NCBI GenBank assembly: GCA_019322485.1 | Contig: JAHWIK010000001.1 | Location: forward strand, 1-54,289 | Origin: Candidatus Woesearchaeota archaeon | GTDB lineage: Archaea > Nanobdellota > Nanobdellia > Woesearchaeales > JAHWIC01 | DNA length: 54,289 nucleotides | Direction of reading: 5' to 3' | Shown here: positions 44,090-52,441 of the stretch, in pieces | Numbering within the stretch: the first letter of the stretch is position 1 | Layout of the letters: each line of letters begins with the position of its first letter | Notes under the pieces: generated by a model | What the model was told of the DNA's origin: nothing | Database searches by the model: none | The model's input: only the letters and a program-made list of their open reading frames with translations | Made by a program: the position numbers and the translations under genes

Positions 44090-45172
44090 ATGGCAAGTGA
44101 ATATGTTGGTGAGATAAACCAGACAATAGGAGTGATTTCTTCTGTACTTGAACATTATTTATACTGGATGCCTCCATACCTCCAGTCCTTAGCAATCTTG
44201 TTTGGTTTCTTCGTATTGGCGTGGGGGTTGATGAAGCTATTACAGAAGATATTCTTAACGCTTGCAAGAAAGACAAAGATAAAGCTTGATGAGGTGCTTA
44301 TTGAACGCACGAACAAGCCCTTAGCTCTTTTGCTTTTACTGTTTGGTGTAAGGTTGTCAATAATACCCCTTGGTTTGCTTGAATCTATTAACATATTTTC
44401 TGACCGATTGGTCCTTTCATTAATAATAGTTGTTACAGCTTATTTGGTTGTAGTGATATTTGATGCTATTATAGAAGCAAGCAGCAGGCGCTGGGCCCAG
44501 AGAACTTCAGTAATAAAACTTTTCTATAGGTTTTCAAGAATAGTTATAGTATTATTATTCTTAGCAGCTGTGCTTGACCTTTGGGGCATTAGGGTTGGTC
44601 CTTTGCTTGCTGGTTTGGGGGTAGCTGGTATTGCAATAGCATTTGCATTGCAAACCACTTTAGGCAATATCTTTGGCGGTGTTTCTTTAATCATGGATAA
44701 TGCCTATAGGGTTGGTGATATTGTAAAGCTTGAATCAGGAGAGATGGGAACTGTATATAAGGTCGGTTTGAGAAGCACGAAGATACAGACATGGGATAAT
44801 GAAATCATAATTGTGCCTAATGGAAAGATTGCTGATTCAAGAATACAAAACCTAGTGCAGCCTGACAGGAAGATAAGGGTACTAGTTAATTTTGGTGTTG
44901 AGTACGGCTCTGATGTTGATAAGGTTAAGAAGGTTGTCAGGGGTATCATTGGGAAATTGGATATAATGAAGGACCCTGCACCACAAGTGCTTTTCCTTGA
45001 GATGGGTGATTTTGCTTTGCAGTTTAGTGCAAGGTTCTGGGTTGACGACATAACAAAAAGATTTCTGACAAGGGAGCAGGCTGTATGTGATATATACAAA
45101 ACCCTTGGAAAGGCAGGCATAAAAATAGCATTCCCAACAAGCACTGTTTATGTTAAGAAAGGGAAGAAATAA
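44090..45172 (+). CDS. MscS-type mechanosensitive channel
   Basis: 360 residues. Three to five membrane helices (about 28-50, 78-93, 95-125, 140-165), then the pore-lining helix LAGLGVAGIAIAFALQTTLG and the MscS beta domain NIFGGVSLIMDNAYRVGDIV ... VYKVGLRSTKIQTWDNEIII and PNGKIADSRIQNL. The C-terminal alpha/beta domain ends FPTSTVYVKK. Releases ions under osmotic stress. Overlaps the convergent NOG1-like gene by 20 bp. Confidence 0.92.
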   Translation: MASEYVGEINQTIGVISSVLEHYLYWMPPYLQSLAILFGFFVLAWGLMKLLQKIFLTLARKTKIKLDEVLIERTNKPLALLLLLFGVRLSIIPLGLLESINIFSDRLVLSLIIVVTAYLVVVIFDAIIEASSRRWAQRTSVIKLFYRFSRIVIVLLFLAAVLDLWGIRVGPLLAGLGVAGIAIAFALQTTLGNIFGGVSLIMDNAYRVGDIVKLESGEMGTVYKVGLRSTKIQTWDNEIIIVPNGKIADSRIQNLVQPDRKIRVLVNFGVEYGSDVDKVKKVVRGIIGKLDIMKDPAPQVLFLEMGDFALQFSARFWVDDITKRFLTREQAVCDIYKTLGKAGIKIAFPTSTVYVKKGKK

Positions 45173-46127
45173 GTTTTTCTTTTAGTTCATCTGGGTTTGT
45201 TATAATCTTGTATTTCTTTTTGAAATCAGCTATTTTTTCTTTTTCTAGAACATCGCCTTTGCTTGCATATATTATTATCTCTTTTTCAAGCTTCTTTAGG
45301 CTTTTTAATAATAACTCCTGGTCTTTTAATGGGAATGGTTCTGTCAGGTCAAAGATGTAGACAATCAAGTCTGCGCAGTAATCTATTGCTAAGTATGCCT
45401 GTTTCTCTATATTGTTCATCTTGTTGAATCTATTCAGTGTTCCAGGTGTGTCTAGAATCTGTATCCTCTTATCCTTGGTTTTTATGTAGCTTATGTTGAT
45501 GTTTTTTGTTGTGAAAGAATAGCTGTTTATCTCTGGCTTTGAGCCAGTTAGTTTGTAAAGCAAGGTTGTTTTTCCTACATTTGGAAAGCCAATGACTGCT
45601 GCTGTTTTTACTGAGGTTTTTATTGCAGGATAACCTTTCATTATCTTCCTGCATTCTTCGAGGTATTCCAGCTCTTCTTTTATCCTCTTAACTACTGAAG
45701 AGATCCTGCCGTAGAACTCCCTCCTGTAATCATTTACCTTTTCCAAGACATTTGTCTTTGCTATCTTGCTTTGGTAGAGCCTGAAGAAATCATTCACTTT
45801 CTTTGCTGCCCAGTTGACTGCTCCTAATGATTTCTTTAAAGCAGCATAATCCACAGTGCATTTTACAAGCTCCCTGTAGAATGGTGGCAAGCTATCGATG
45901 CTTGGGAACGATGTTAGAATTTCAGTTAATCTGTCATAAAGAATATTCCTTATTGTGCTTATTCTTTCTGTTTCTATTTTCTTTGATTTCTCTAATCTGG
46001 GGTCCCTTGATTTCTCATTAATCTTGGTTTTTTCTCTAACCTTTTCTACTGTTTTCTTTGCTTTCCCGAAAGCTATATCCAGATATGTGTCTGGTGTTTC
46101 TATATGTGTTAGATTCTGGAAGTTCAT
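45153..46127 (-). CDS. NOG1-like GTPase, with unusual G4 motif
   Basis: 324 residues. N-terminal helical NOG1 domain (about 1-165), then a GTPase: G1 GFPNVGKTTLL, G2 YSFTTKNI, G3 LDTPGTL, then IIIYASKGDVLEKEKI where NKxD is expected (SKGD). NOG1 helps 60S/50S ribosomal assembly. The changed G4 may alter guanine specificity. Archaeal NOG1 proteins are of about this length. Confidence 0.85.
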   Translation of the reverse strand: MNFQNLTHIETPDTYLDIAFGKAKKTVEKVREKTKINEKSRDPRLEKSKKIETERISTIRNILYDRLTEILTSFPSIDSLPPFYRELVKCTVDYAALKKSLGAVNWAAKKVNDFFRLYQSKIAKTNVLEKVNDYRREFYGRISSVVKRIKEELEYLEECRKIMKGYPAIKTSVKTAAVIGFPNVGKTTLLYKLTGSKPEINSYSFTTKNINISYIKTKDKRIQILDTPGTLNRFNKMNNIEKQAYLAIDYCADLIVYIFDLTEPFPLKDQELLLKSLKKLEKEIIIYASKGDVLEKEKIADFKKKYKIITNPDELKEKLISSLS

Positions 46128-46240
46128 ATTAAAGAGGGGTATTTATCTATATATAAAGGTAATTAAAGCAAAAGATTTAAAATAGAACAAAAATCAATAT
46201 CAATGAAGTCAATTTAAAAAAATCAATAACGAAAATAAAT

Positions 46241-46352
46241 AAATCTGATTTTTGCTTTATTTCTTACTTAAGGCAAAAATCATCCGCAGTCATGAAGTAA
46301 AGTAAGCGGATGAAAATTCCTTTAACTCGGTTGTGAAAGGAATTTTCAGATT
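46241..46352 (+). repeat. cloverleaf-like intergenic repeat, copy 3 (best-paired)
   Basis: Lies between divergent genes. AAATCTGA (46241-46248) pairs with TCAGATT(T) at 46346-46352. Three inner arms: GATTTTTGC/GCAAAAATC; CATCCGC/GCGGATG (perfect, 7 bp); GAAAATTCCTTT/AAAGGAATTTTC (perfect, 12 bp). The arms are adjacent, so the outline is a four-way junction. Left flank CAATTTAAAAAAATCAATAA matches copy 1. Because neither flanking gene ends here, a terminator role is excluded for this copy. Confidence 0.75.
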
Positions 46353-46389
46353 GAAAAGTCATTGTTTATTGAAAAATTAAAGTGATAAT

Positions 46390-47436
46390 ATGGAATTAAA
46401 GAGTCCTGCGATGTTTATTGGTGTGCATGGAGATGGAGTAATCTCATTTGGTTCTGGACAGCCTGACCTGCCTCCTCCTGAGGAAGTCTGCAAGGTTATA
46501 CCCCAGCCAAGAGCATTTAAGTACGGCTTAATCCAGGGGAATAAGAATCTAAGGCATGAGCTCTCTAAACAGGAATACTTCAAAGGAACTGACGAGCATA
46601 ATTTTGTTATAACTAATGGTGCTTCTGAGGCTATTGATTTGGTATTTAGAAGCCTTGGTTCTGGAAAAGTACTTTTGCACAGCCCTTATTATTACTCGTA
46701 TCCACCGCTTGTTAAAGCAGCTGGTCTTGAGCCTGTTTTTACTGAAACTGTTAATGGCAAAATAGATATTGATGATTTTGACAAGAAGGTCAGAGACTGC
46801 AAAGCTGTTTTGATTAATTCTCCGTCTAATCCAACCGGCAGGATTCAGGATATTAAGACATTGAAAGAGATTGAAAAATTAACAAAGGATTTAGGAATCA
46901 TATTAGTATCAGATGAGGTTTACAAGGATTTGATTTATGAGCGGGAGAATTATATGCTTAGTGGCCCGCAGGTTATTACTGTTAATTCTTTTTCAAAGAC
47001 ATTTGCAATGTGCGGCTTAAGGGTTGGTTATCTTTATTCTAATGACAAGGAAATTGTTAATAAAGTTATTGAATTAAAGACGCACACTTCAATGAACACA
47101 AATGTGCTTGCGCAGGATATGGCTTACCAGGCTTTGAAGGCTCCAAAGTCTTATACTGAGAAGCAGCATAAGATTTGGCAGGAAAGGCGCGATTTAATCT
47201 ATAAAGGACTTTGTGATTTAGGTTTAGAGTTGTGGAAACCAGAAGGGGCATTCTATGTTTTCCCTAAGGTTAAGGACCCAAAGAAAACAGTCTGGGAATT
47301 GTATAAGAAGCATAAGGTGATTACTTATCTTGGTGAATGGTTTGGTGATTCTGAAAGGATAAGGCTGAGTTATGCTCTTGATAAGGCTGATATTGAGGAA
47401 GGATTAAAAAGAATCGAGAAATATTTGAAAGGATAA
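46390..47436 (+). CDS. class I/II PLP-dependent aminotransferase
   Basis: 348 residues. VISFGSGQPDLPPPEEV at the N-terminus, LINSPSNPTGRI, LVSDEVYKDLIY and NSFSKTFAMCGLRVGYLY with the PLP Lys (about 205), and a C-terminal RIRLSYALD with the carboxylate-binding Arg. It resembles aspartate or aromatic aminotransferases; the amino-acid substrate cannot be told. It may supply aspartate for the nearby lysine/threonine genes, but that is a guess. Confidence 0.88.
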   Translation: MELKSPAMFIGVHGDGVISFGSGQPDLPPPEEVCKVIPQPRAFKYGLIQGNKNLRHELSKQEYFKGTDEHNFVITNGASEAIDLVFRSLGSGKVLLHSPYYYSYPPLVKAAGLEPVFTETVNGKIDIDDFDKKVRDCKAVLINSPSNPTGRIQDIKTLKEIEKLTKDLGIILVSDEVYKDLIYERENYMLSGPQVITVNSFSKTFAMCGLRVGYLYSNDKEIVNKVIELKTHTSMNTNVLAQDMAYQALKAPKSYTEKQHKIWQERRDLIYKGLCDLGLELWKPEGAFYVFPKVKDPKKTVWELYKKHKVITYLGEWFGDSERIRLSYALDKADIEEGLKRIEKYLKG

Positions 47437-47481
47437 GCTTTATTAATAAGTAGATAATCAAAAATTCTGAGGTGGTTGAAC

Positions 47482-48237
47482 ATGTTTGGTTTAGGAACAA
47501 CTGGTTTTATAGGTTTTTGGGTTGTAGTTATTTTATTAGCTAGCTTAAAGGTAGTCAAGCAGTATGAGCGAGGTGTTAAGTTTACTCTAGGTAGGTTCTC
47601 TTGTATTATGGAGCCTGGATTAAGAATAGTTATACCACTCATACAAACATTTGAACGAGTTGATATTCGTATAAAGGCTGTTGATGTTCCAAGCCAGGAA
47701 TGCGTTTCAAAGGATAATGTTTCTTTGAAAGTTAATGCAGTTCTATATTATAAGATAATGGATTCTAAAAAAGCAATTATCGAGGTTGAGCACTTCAATT
47801 ATGCAGTTTCACAGCTTGCACAAACAACAATGAGGAATATTGTTGGCGAGTTTGAATTAGATGAAATCCTGCAGAAGAGAGAAGAGATTTCCAGTAAAAT
47901 CCAGGAGATTGTTGATAAAGCAACAGACCCCTGGGGTGTAAAGGTTGACAAAATCGAGATAAAGGATATTGAATTACCGGATGCAATGAAGCGTGCAATG
48001 GCACACCAGGCTGAGGCAGAAAGAGACAGAAGAGCAAGGATTACCTTAGCTCTAGGTGAATCACAAGCTGCTAAAAAGCTTGCAGAAGCAGGAAAGATGA
48101 TTTCAGGTCAGCCTGAAGCTTTGCAGCTTAGATTATTCCAGACAATGACTGATATCTCAGCTGAGAAGAACAGCACAATAATCCTGCCTGTTCCGACTGA
48201 GCTTTTGGAGTATCTTAAGAAAGGCGCAAACAAATAA
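47482..48237 (+). CDS. SPFH/band-7 family protein (slipin-like)
   Basis: 251 residues from ATG 47482, with GAGGTGG ideally placed before it. One N-terminal membrane helix (about 4-24), then the band-7 domain: VKQYERGVKFTLGRFSCIME, PGLRIVIPLIQTFERVD, VQECVSKDNVSLKVNAVLYY-type strand and a long heptad helix with DAMKRAMAHQAEAERDRRAR. Forms membrane rings and often works with a NfeD-type partner, not seen here. Confidence 0.92.
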   Translation: MFGLGTTGFIGFWVVVILLASLKVVKQYERGVKFTLGRFSCIMEPGLRIVIPLIQTFERVDIRIKAVDVPSQECVSKDNVSLKVNAVLYYKIMDSKKAIIEVEHFNYAVSQLAQTTMRNIVGEFELDEILQKREEISSKIQEIVDKATDPWGVKVDKIEIKDIELPDAMKRAMAHQAEAERDRRARITLALGESQAAKKLAEAGKMISGQPEALQLRLFQTMTDISAEKNSTIILPVPTELLEYLKKGANK

Positions 48238-48265
48238 TTTTATTTTTCTTTTACTTTTTATTCTT

Positions 48266-48562
48266 ATGTTAAATCCTAAGACATTCAATTGCGAGAGATG
48301 CGGTGAGTGCTGTAAAAAGCTGTATATTATTCTTAATGATTCTGATATAAAGAATATTGAAAAACATGGTTATCAGCTGGACTCTTTCTCTGAGACTGAG
48401 CAGGTTGGCGAGTATAAGGGAAAGAGGGTTTTGAAAAAGATTAATGGAAGATGTGTTTTTTTGACTAATGATAGTTTATGCAAAATCTATGATTCAAGGC
48501 CTGAAATCTGCAAAAAGTATCCGTTTTTTGAGAAAGAAGTTGATAGCTGTTTAGGGCAGTAA
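48266..48562 (+). CDS. YkgJ-type CxxCxxCC metal-binding protein
   Basis: 98 residues. The N-terminal FNCERCGECCKKL cluster, then NGRCVFLTNDSLCKIYDSRP and EICKKYPFF complete the zinc/iron-chelating domain (YkgJ). Function of the family is unsettled. 28 nt after the slipin gene, so likely one transcript. Confidence 0.88.
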   Translation: MLNPKTFNCERCGECCKKLYIILNDSDIKNIEKHGYQLDSFSETEQVGEYKGKRVLKKINGRCVFLTNDSLCKIYDSRPEICKKYPFFEKEVDSCLGQ

Positions 48563-48626
48563 ATTAACCAAAGACTTTTTAAATAACCATTTATTCTCAG
48601 ACTAAAACTAAGAGGAGGTTTTTACT

Positions 48627-49220
48627 ATGGCAGATTTCAAATTAACAATAGCTGACCCAAAAACAGGCAAATGCTACCAGAAGGAAGTTAAGGATGCAGA
48701 GGCAAGCCCATTTATTGGATTGAACATTGGCGAGCCAATAAAGGGAGATGGCTTTGGTCTGGCTGGCTACGAGTTTAAGATAACTGGTGGCTCAGATTAC
48801 TGCGGTTTTCCTATGAGGAGCGGCATCCTTGGAATCAGGAAAAGAGTTGTTCTCTATGGCGGTGTTGGCTTTTGCGGCAAGATGAGGCCCTTGAGAAAAG
48901 GAAAGAAAAGAAGGGGTCAGTTTGGCCTGAGAAAGAGAAGGACTGTATGCGGCCATAAAATAAATGAGAATGTAACCCAGATTAATCTTTCGGTTTTAAA
49001 GGAAGGCTCAAAGAAGCTTGCTGATGCGCTTGGTGCAAAGGAAGGCGAGAAAGCAGATGCTAAGCCAGCAGAGAAGCCTGCTGAAAAGCCAAAAGCTGAA
49101 GCAAAGCCTGCTGAAACAAAAGAAGAGCAAAGCTCTTCTAAGCCTCAGAAACCTGCGGTTTCTGAGAAGCCAAAGGAAGCTCCTAAGGAAGAAAAGAAGG
49201 AAGAAGCCAAAAAAGAATAA
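48627..49220 (+). CDS. rps6e: small-subunit ribosomal protein S6e with long Ala-Lys-Pro-Glu tail
   Basis: 197 residues, whereas archaeal S6e is usually about 125. The core (1-130) has MADFKLTIADPKTGKCYQKE, GYEFKITGGSDYCGFPMRSG and RRTVCGHKINENVTQINL. The extra 60 residues (KPAEKPAEKPKAEAKPAETK onward) are a low-complexity charged tail. GAGGAGG precedes the ATG and a TATA box (TTTTTAAATAAC) lies 50 nt upstream. Gap to aIF2 gamma is 3 nt. Confidence 0.93.
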   Translation: MADFKLTIADPKTGKCYQKEVKDAEASPFIGLNIGEPIKGDGFGLAGYEFKITGGSDYCGFPMRSGILGIRKRVVLYGGVGFCGKMRPLRKGKKRRGQFGLRKRRTVCGHKINENVTQINLSVLKEGSKKLADALGAKEGEKADAKPAEKPAEKPKAEAKPAETKEEQSSSKPQKPAVSEKPKEAPKEEKKEEAKKE

Positions 49221-49223
49221 AAT

Positions 49224-50462
49224 ATGCCAGATAAAAACATTGAAAAAGATCAGCCGGAATTAAACATCGGCATGATTGGTCATGTTGACCATGGAAAAAC
49301 TACACTGTTAGAAAGACTTAGCGGGAAGTGGGCAGATACTCATTCTGAGGAATTAAGGCGAGGCATTACAATAAGGCTTGGTTATGCAGATGCTGTTTTT
49401 AGGAAATGTTCTAAATGCGATACCTACACGACAAAAAAGAAATGCCCTGATTGCAAGGGCGAGACAAAACCATTGAGGAAGGTAAGCTTTGTAGATGCTC
49501 CTGGGCATGAGTCACTGATGGCAACTATGCTGTCCGGCGCTACAATAATGGATGGCGCCCTGCTTCTTATAGCTGCTAATGAGGAATGCCCTCAGCCGCA
49601 GACAAGAGAGCATTTAATGGCTTTGGAGATAATAGGTGTGGAGAAAATAGTTATAGTGCAGAATAAGATTGATTTGATTAGCGAAGAAGATGCTATGAAG
49701 AATTACAAGCACATCAAGGATTTTGTTAAAGATTCTAAGTATAAGGATGCGCCTATAATCCCGATGTCCGCGCAGCATAGTGTTGGATTAAGTTCCCTGA
49801 TAGAGGCTATTAATAATACAGTTCCTACACCAAAGAGAGACCTTTCAAAAGAGCCGTTAATGCTTGTAGCAAGGAGTTTTGATATAAACAAACCAGGCAC
49901 AAAGGTAAAAGACCTTACAGGCGGGGTTTTGGGAGGCTCATTAAAACAAGGCGTTATAAAAGATAAGGAAGAGATTGAGATAAAGCCTGGTTATGAGGTA
50001 GAGGAAAAAAACAAGAAGGTTTGGAAACCCATCAAGACAAAGATTACTGCACTAAAGTCTGGCGGTGCAGGTGTTAAAGAGGTAAGGCCAGGAGGTTCTT
50101 TTGGCATTATGACGTCCTTGGACCCGGCTATTGTAAAATCTGATAAGCTTACTGGCTCTGTTGTCGGAAAGCCTGGAAAGCTGCCTGATGTTTTCTATGA
50201 GTTCATGCTTGAGACGCATCTGCTTGAGAGGGTTGTTGGAACTAAAGAAGAGCTTAAGGTAGACCCAATCAAGATGGGAGAGGCTTTAATGCTTAATGTT
50301 AATGCTGCTGCCACAGTTGGTGTGGTTATAGGGCTGAAGAAAGACCATGCAAAGTGCAAGCTTAAACTGCCTGTTTGCGCTGAACCTGGCTCAAGGGTAA
50401 CTATTTCTAGAATGGTTGGGAACAGGTTTAGGTTGATTGGTTACGGGATAATTAAGAAATAA
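49224..50462 (+). CDS. eif2g: translation initiation factor aIF2 subunit gamma
   Basis: 412 residues. G1 GHVDHGKTTLLERL, G2 RGITIRLGYADA, G3 DAPGHESL, G4 NKID, G5 MSAQHSV. A zinc knuckle CSKCDTYTTKKKCPDC sits in switch-flanking position, and C-terminal beta barrels follow. Delivers initiator tRNA to the small subunit. Conserved archaeal neighbour of rps6e. Confidence 0.97.
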   Translation: MPDKNIEKDQPELNIGMIGHVDHGKTTLLERLSGKWADTHSEELRRGITIRLGYADAVFRKCSKCDTYTTKKKCPDCKGETKPLRKVSFVDAPGHESLMATMLSGATIMDGALLLIAANEECPQPQTREHLMALEIIGVEKIVIVQNKIDLISEEDAMKNYKHIKDFVKDSKYKDAPIIPMSAQHSVGLSSLIEAINNTVPTPKRDLSKEPLMLVARSFDINKPGTKVKDLTGGVLGGSLKQGVIKDKEEIEIKPGYEVEEKNKKVWKPIKTKITALKSGGAGVKEVRPGGSFGIMTSLDPAIVKSDKLTGSVVGKPGKLPDVFYEFMLETHLLERVVGTKEELKVDPIKMGEALMLNVNAAATVGVVIGLKKDHAKCKLKLPVCAEPGSRVTISRMVGNRFRLIGYGIIKK

Positions 50463-50514
50463 TTTTCACTTAACTAAAATAAAAAAGTTTAAATATTAAG
50501 TATAGAAATATTGC

Positions 50515-50647
50515 TCTGTAGGCGGAGCAACTCAGGGAGGTGATGAATACTTCGGTATTTGTTGAAAAGAATCTTAGGAAACTTTTCGTCCTGGGCTTTG
50601 ACGCCTATTGCGGAAGACAAAACATTTATTGAATACTTTTGTCTTCC
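50515..50647 (+). ncRNA. structured RNA candidate with K-turn, UUCG hairpin and terminal stem
   Basis: A TTTAAATA box (50488-50495) predicts a start near 50517. Outer stem TAGGCG/CGCCTA (50519-50524, 50602-50607), internal loop GAGCAA/CTTTGA, upper stem CTCAGG/CCTGGG (50531-50536, 50590-50595). Then GTGATGA with the hairpin AATAC-TTCG-GTATT and TGTTGA (K-turn pattern), next GAAAAG/CTTTTC, and finally the perfect 11-bp hairpin GGAAGACAAAA/TTTTGTCTTCC (50612-50647). The pocket-plus-K-turn topology resembles an H/ACA guide, but the nearest ACA (50616) is about 20 nt from the pocket top instead of 14-16, so this is not certain. No ORF here. Confidence 0.5.
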
Positions 50648-50656
50648 TGACATAAG

Positions 50657-50693
50657 TAGCGGAATTATTCATATCTATTATTTAGTTCCGCTA
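50657..50693 (-). terminator. inverted repeat over the end of the SdpI-like gene
   Basis: TAGCGGAA (50657-50664) and TTCCGCTA (50686-50693) are exact reverse complements with the TAA of the minus-strand gene (50678-50680) in the loop. No T-tract follows, so a terminator role is only suggested by position between two convergent transcripts. Confidence 0.35.
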
Positions 50694-51331
50694 TTATGTT
50701 TCTTTATTTTTTTGTATTCAAAATAAGAATAGAAAATAGGATAGAAAGCAGCAAACAGAACAGGAACAAGGAAAATCCATATTGCATATTTTTGCAGGAA
50801 TAAGCCGGATAAGGCAATTACTCCAGCTGCCTTGAACAGTTTTGCAGCAAGCTTATGCGTTTTGTTCCATACCTCATCACTGCTTAAGGTCCATGGTGTT
50901 TTGATTCCAATAAACCAGTTTCTTTTGCAGTTCTCGACGAGGATTCCAATGTAGTAAATCAATATCCCAAAAGCAGGAATAATCATCACAGTCATGTTAA
51001 ACCTGTAGTCAAGGTTCCAGAATATTGTCAGAAGATAAACATAGAACATAAACGCGATAAACAAGGCGATAAACCAGTCATAGTATTTTCTGAACTTTTC
51101 GACATTCTTTTTCAATGGGTCTATTCTTGGAAGGAAAATAAAAAGCAGGAAACAAAAGGTAACAACGATTGGCATCAGGAATAAGCCCCAGAACCTTGAC
51201 ATATAGCCGTCAACTTCCCCCTGGCTGTTCCAGTGAGATGCCATTCTGTCTGGCATCTGGGGGTAGAGGTAAATGCTAACAGCAAAAGATATTATGATTA
51301 TTGCTAAGGCAAAGATTGTTGTTTTTTTCAT
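50678..51331 (-). CDS. SdpI/DUF1648-type membrane protein
   Basis: 217 residues, six membrane helices. PQMPDRMASHWNSQGEVDGY after the first helix is the DUF1648 signature, and NWFIGIKTPWTLSSDEVWNK, then THKLAAKLF, is the SdpI core. In Bacillus the family gives immunity to a toxin; in archaea the role is unknown. No toxin gene is adjacent. Start ATG 51331 with a possible AT-rich promoter just upstream. Confidence 0.88.
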   Translation of the reverse strand: MKKTTIFALAIIIISFAVSIYLYPQMPDRMASHWNSQGEVDGYMSRFWGLFLMPIVVTFCFLLFIFLPRIDPLKKNVEKFRKYYDWFIALFIAFMFYVYLLTIFWNLDYRFNMTVMIIPAFGILIYYIGILVENCKRNWFIGIKTPWTLSSDEVWNKTHKLAAKLFKAAGVIALSGLFLQKYAIWIFLVPVLFAAFYPIFYSYFEYKKIKKHNSGTK

Positions 51332-51373
51332 ATTTGATTATTTTATTTTAAGGTTTAATAAAGTTTCTTTTTT

Positions 51374-52441
51374 CTATTCGCGCGCTTCTAAGGTCTCTTT
51401 TTTTCCGTATAAATCAAATAATATATTTAAAATATCTCCCTTACTTATGGGGGCTATTCCTCTGTATTCCTCCAACTGCCTCTGGCCTACCCTGGATTCG
51501 AGGGGAGTTGCTGAGCGATTTTTGACAAAATTCCAATGGGTTTTATAGTTGCCACATTGGCTTGCAAGCCAGGCCATACTAACATGTGGCCTGCCAGTCT
51601 CTAGTTTTTCCCTAAAAATGCCTTCCAGTTCTGTGTAGACTGCCCTTAATTCCATGAGATGATGCAAATAATCCAAACTAAAGGTGTCGGGACTTATGCT
51701 CTGGTAACAAAGGCGGTCATTACCTAAGTTAACCCCTTCAGACCAATCTTCGCAGTGCTTTAGTTCATGTCTTATTAAGCTTCTAAAATCAGCATCATTC
51801 TTTATACCTGATGAAGGTGAAAAAACCCTTCTTCTAACTGCTATATATTCTGACATTCCCTCTCCGAATAAACCCACTGTTGCTGGAAGGACTGTTGCAT
51901 ATGCACCTTCAGCTCTTTCATATGTTAAATGGTATCCCTTAACTGCTTCGCTAACTCTTGCTTGAATCACTTTCTCATCACTCAATTTGGCAGAAATTAC
52001 TTCTCTTAGAACCCTTTCTAATGTTTCATCAGTTGGTTCACATAGAAGTCCCCTCAACAGGCCTCTTTGTTTTGCATCAGCGACTTCTGGTGAGCTGTAC
52101 TCTTGGAGAAATCTTCCGATTAATTCGGGGTTATTGCAAGCTTGTGCAAAGGTTAATCCTGGATCAGGACCAGATGCTTGTGACTCTAGAGCTGAGCCAT
52201 TGCTCTGGGCGGATATATGTACATCACTCTGTTTTCGAGAATTATATGCAAACCTAAAAACAGCATAGCTTCCAAGCAAAAGAACTCCAGCAGCTGCTCC
52301 AATTGGAATTATGTAAGTCCACATAGATGGCTTTGATACTTTTTCTTCCTCTTTCTTTTGGGTTCTAGCTTGGTTATTGAGAGCATTGCCTATTGGTCCT
52401 ACTGGTCTTTTTTTCTTTCTTTTGCCCTTTGTTCTTGCCAT
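51374..52441 (-). CDS. membrane-anchored putative zinc metallopeptidase (HExxH)
   Basis: 355 residues. A basic cytoplasmic N-terminus (MARTKGKRKKKRP), one membrane helix (about 41-66), then a Ser/Gln/Asn linker and a helical extracellular domain. HELKH (225-229) in SLIRHELKHCEDWSEG is an HExxH zinc motif; MELRAVYTELEG further on may give the third ligand as in gluzincins. No family assignment beyond that. Catalysis is inferred only from the motif. Confidence 0.6.
   Translation of the reverse strand: MARTKGKRKKKRPVGPIGNALNNQARTQKKEEEKVSKPSMWTYIIPIGAAAGVLLLGSYAVFRFAYNSRKQSDVHISAQSNGSALESQASGPDPGLTFAQACNNPELIGRFLQEYSSPEVADAKQRGLLRGLLCEPTDETLERVLREVISAKLSDEKVIQARVSEAVKGYHLTYERAEGAYATVLPATVGLFGEGMSEYIAVRRRVFSPSSGIKNDADFRSLIRHELKHCEDWSEGVNLGNDRLCYQSISPDTFSLDYLHHLMELRAVYTELEGIFREKLETGRPHVSMAWLASQCGNYKTHWNFVKNRSATPLESRVGQRQLEEYRGIAPISKGDILNILFDLYGKKETLEARE

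Noticed and set aside
50515..50647. SRP RNA or RNase P RNA
   Set aside because: Too short and lacking the conserved SRP loop or RNase P core motifs.
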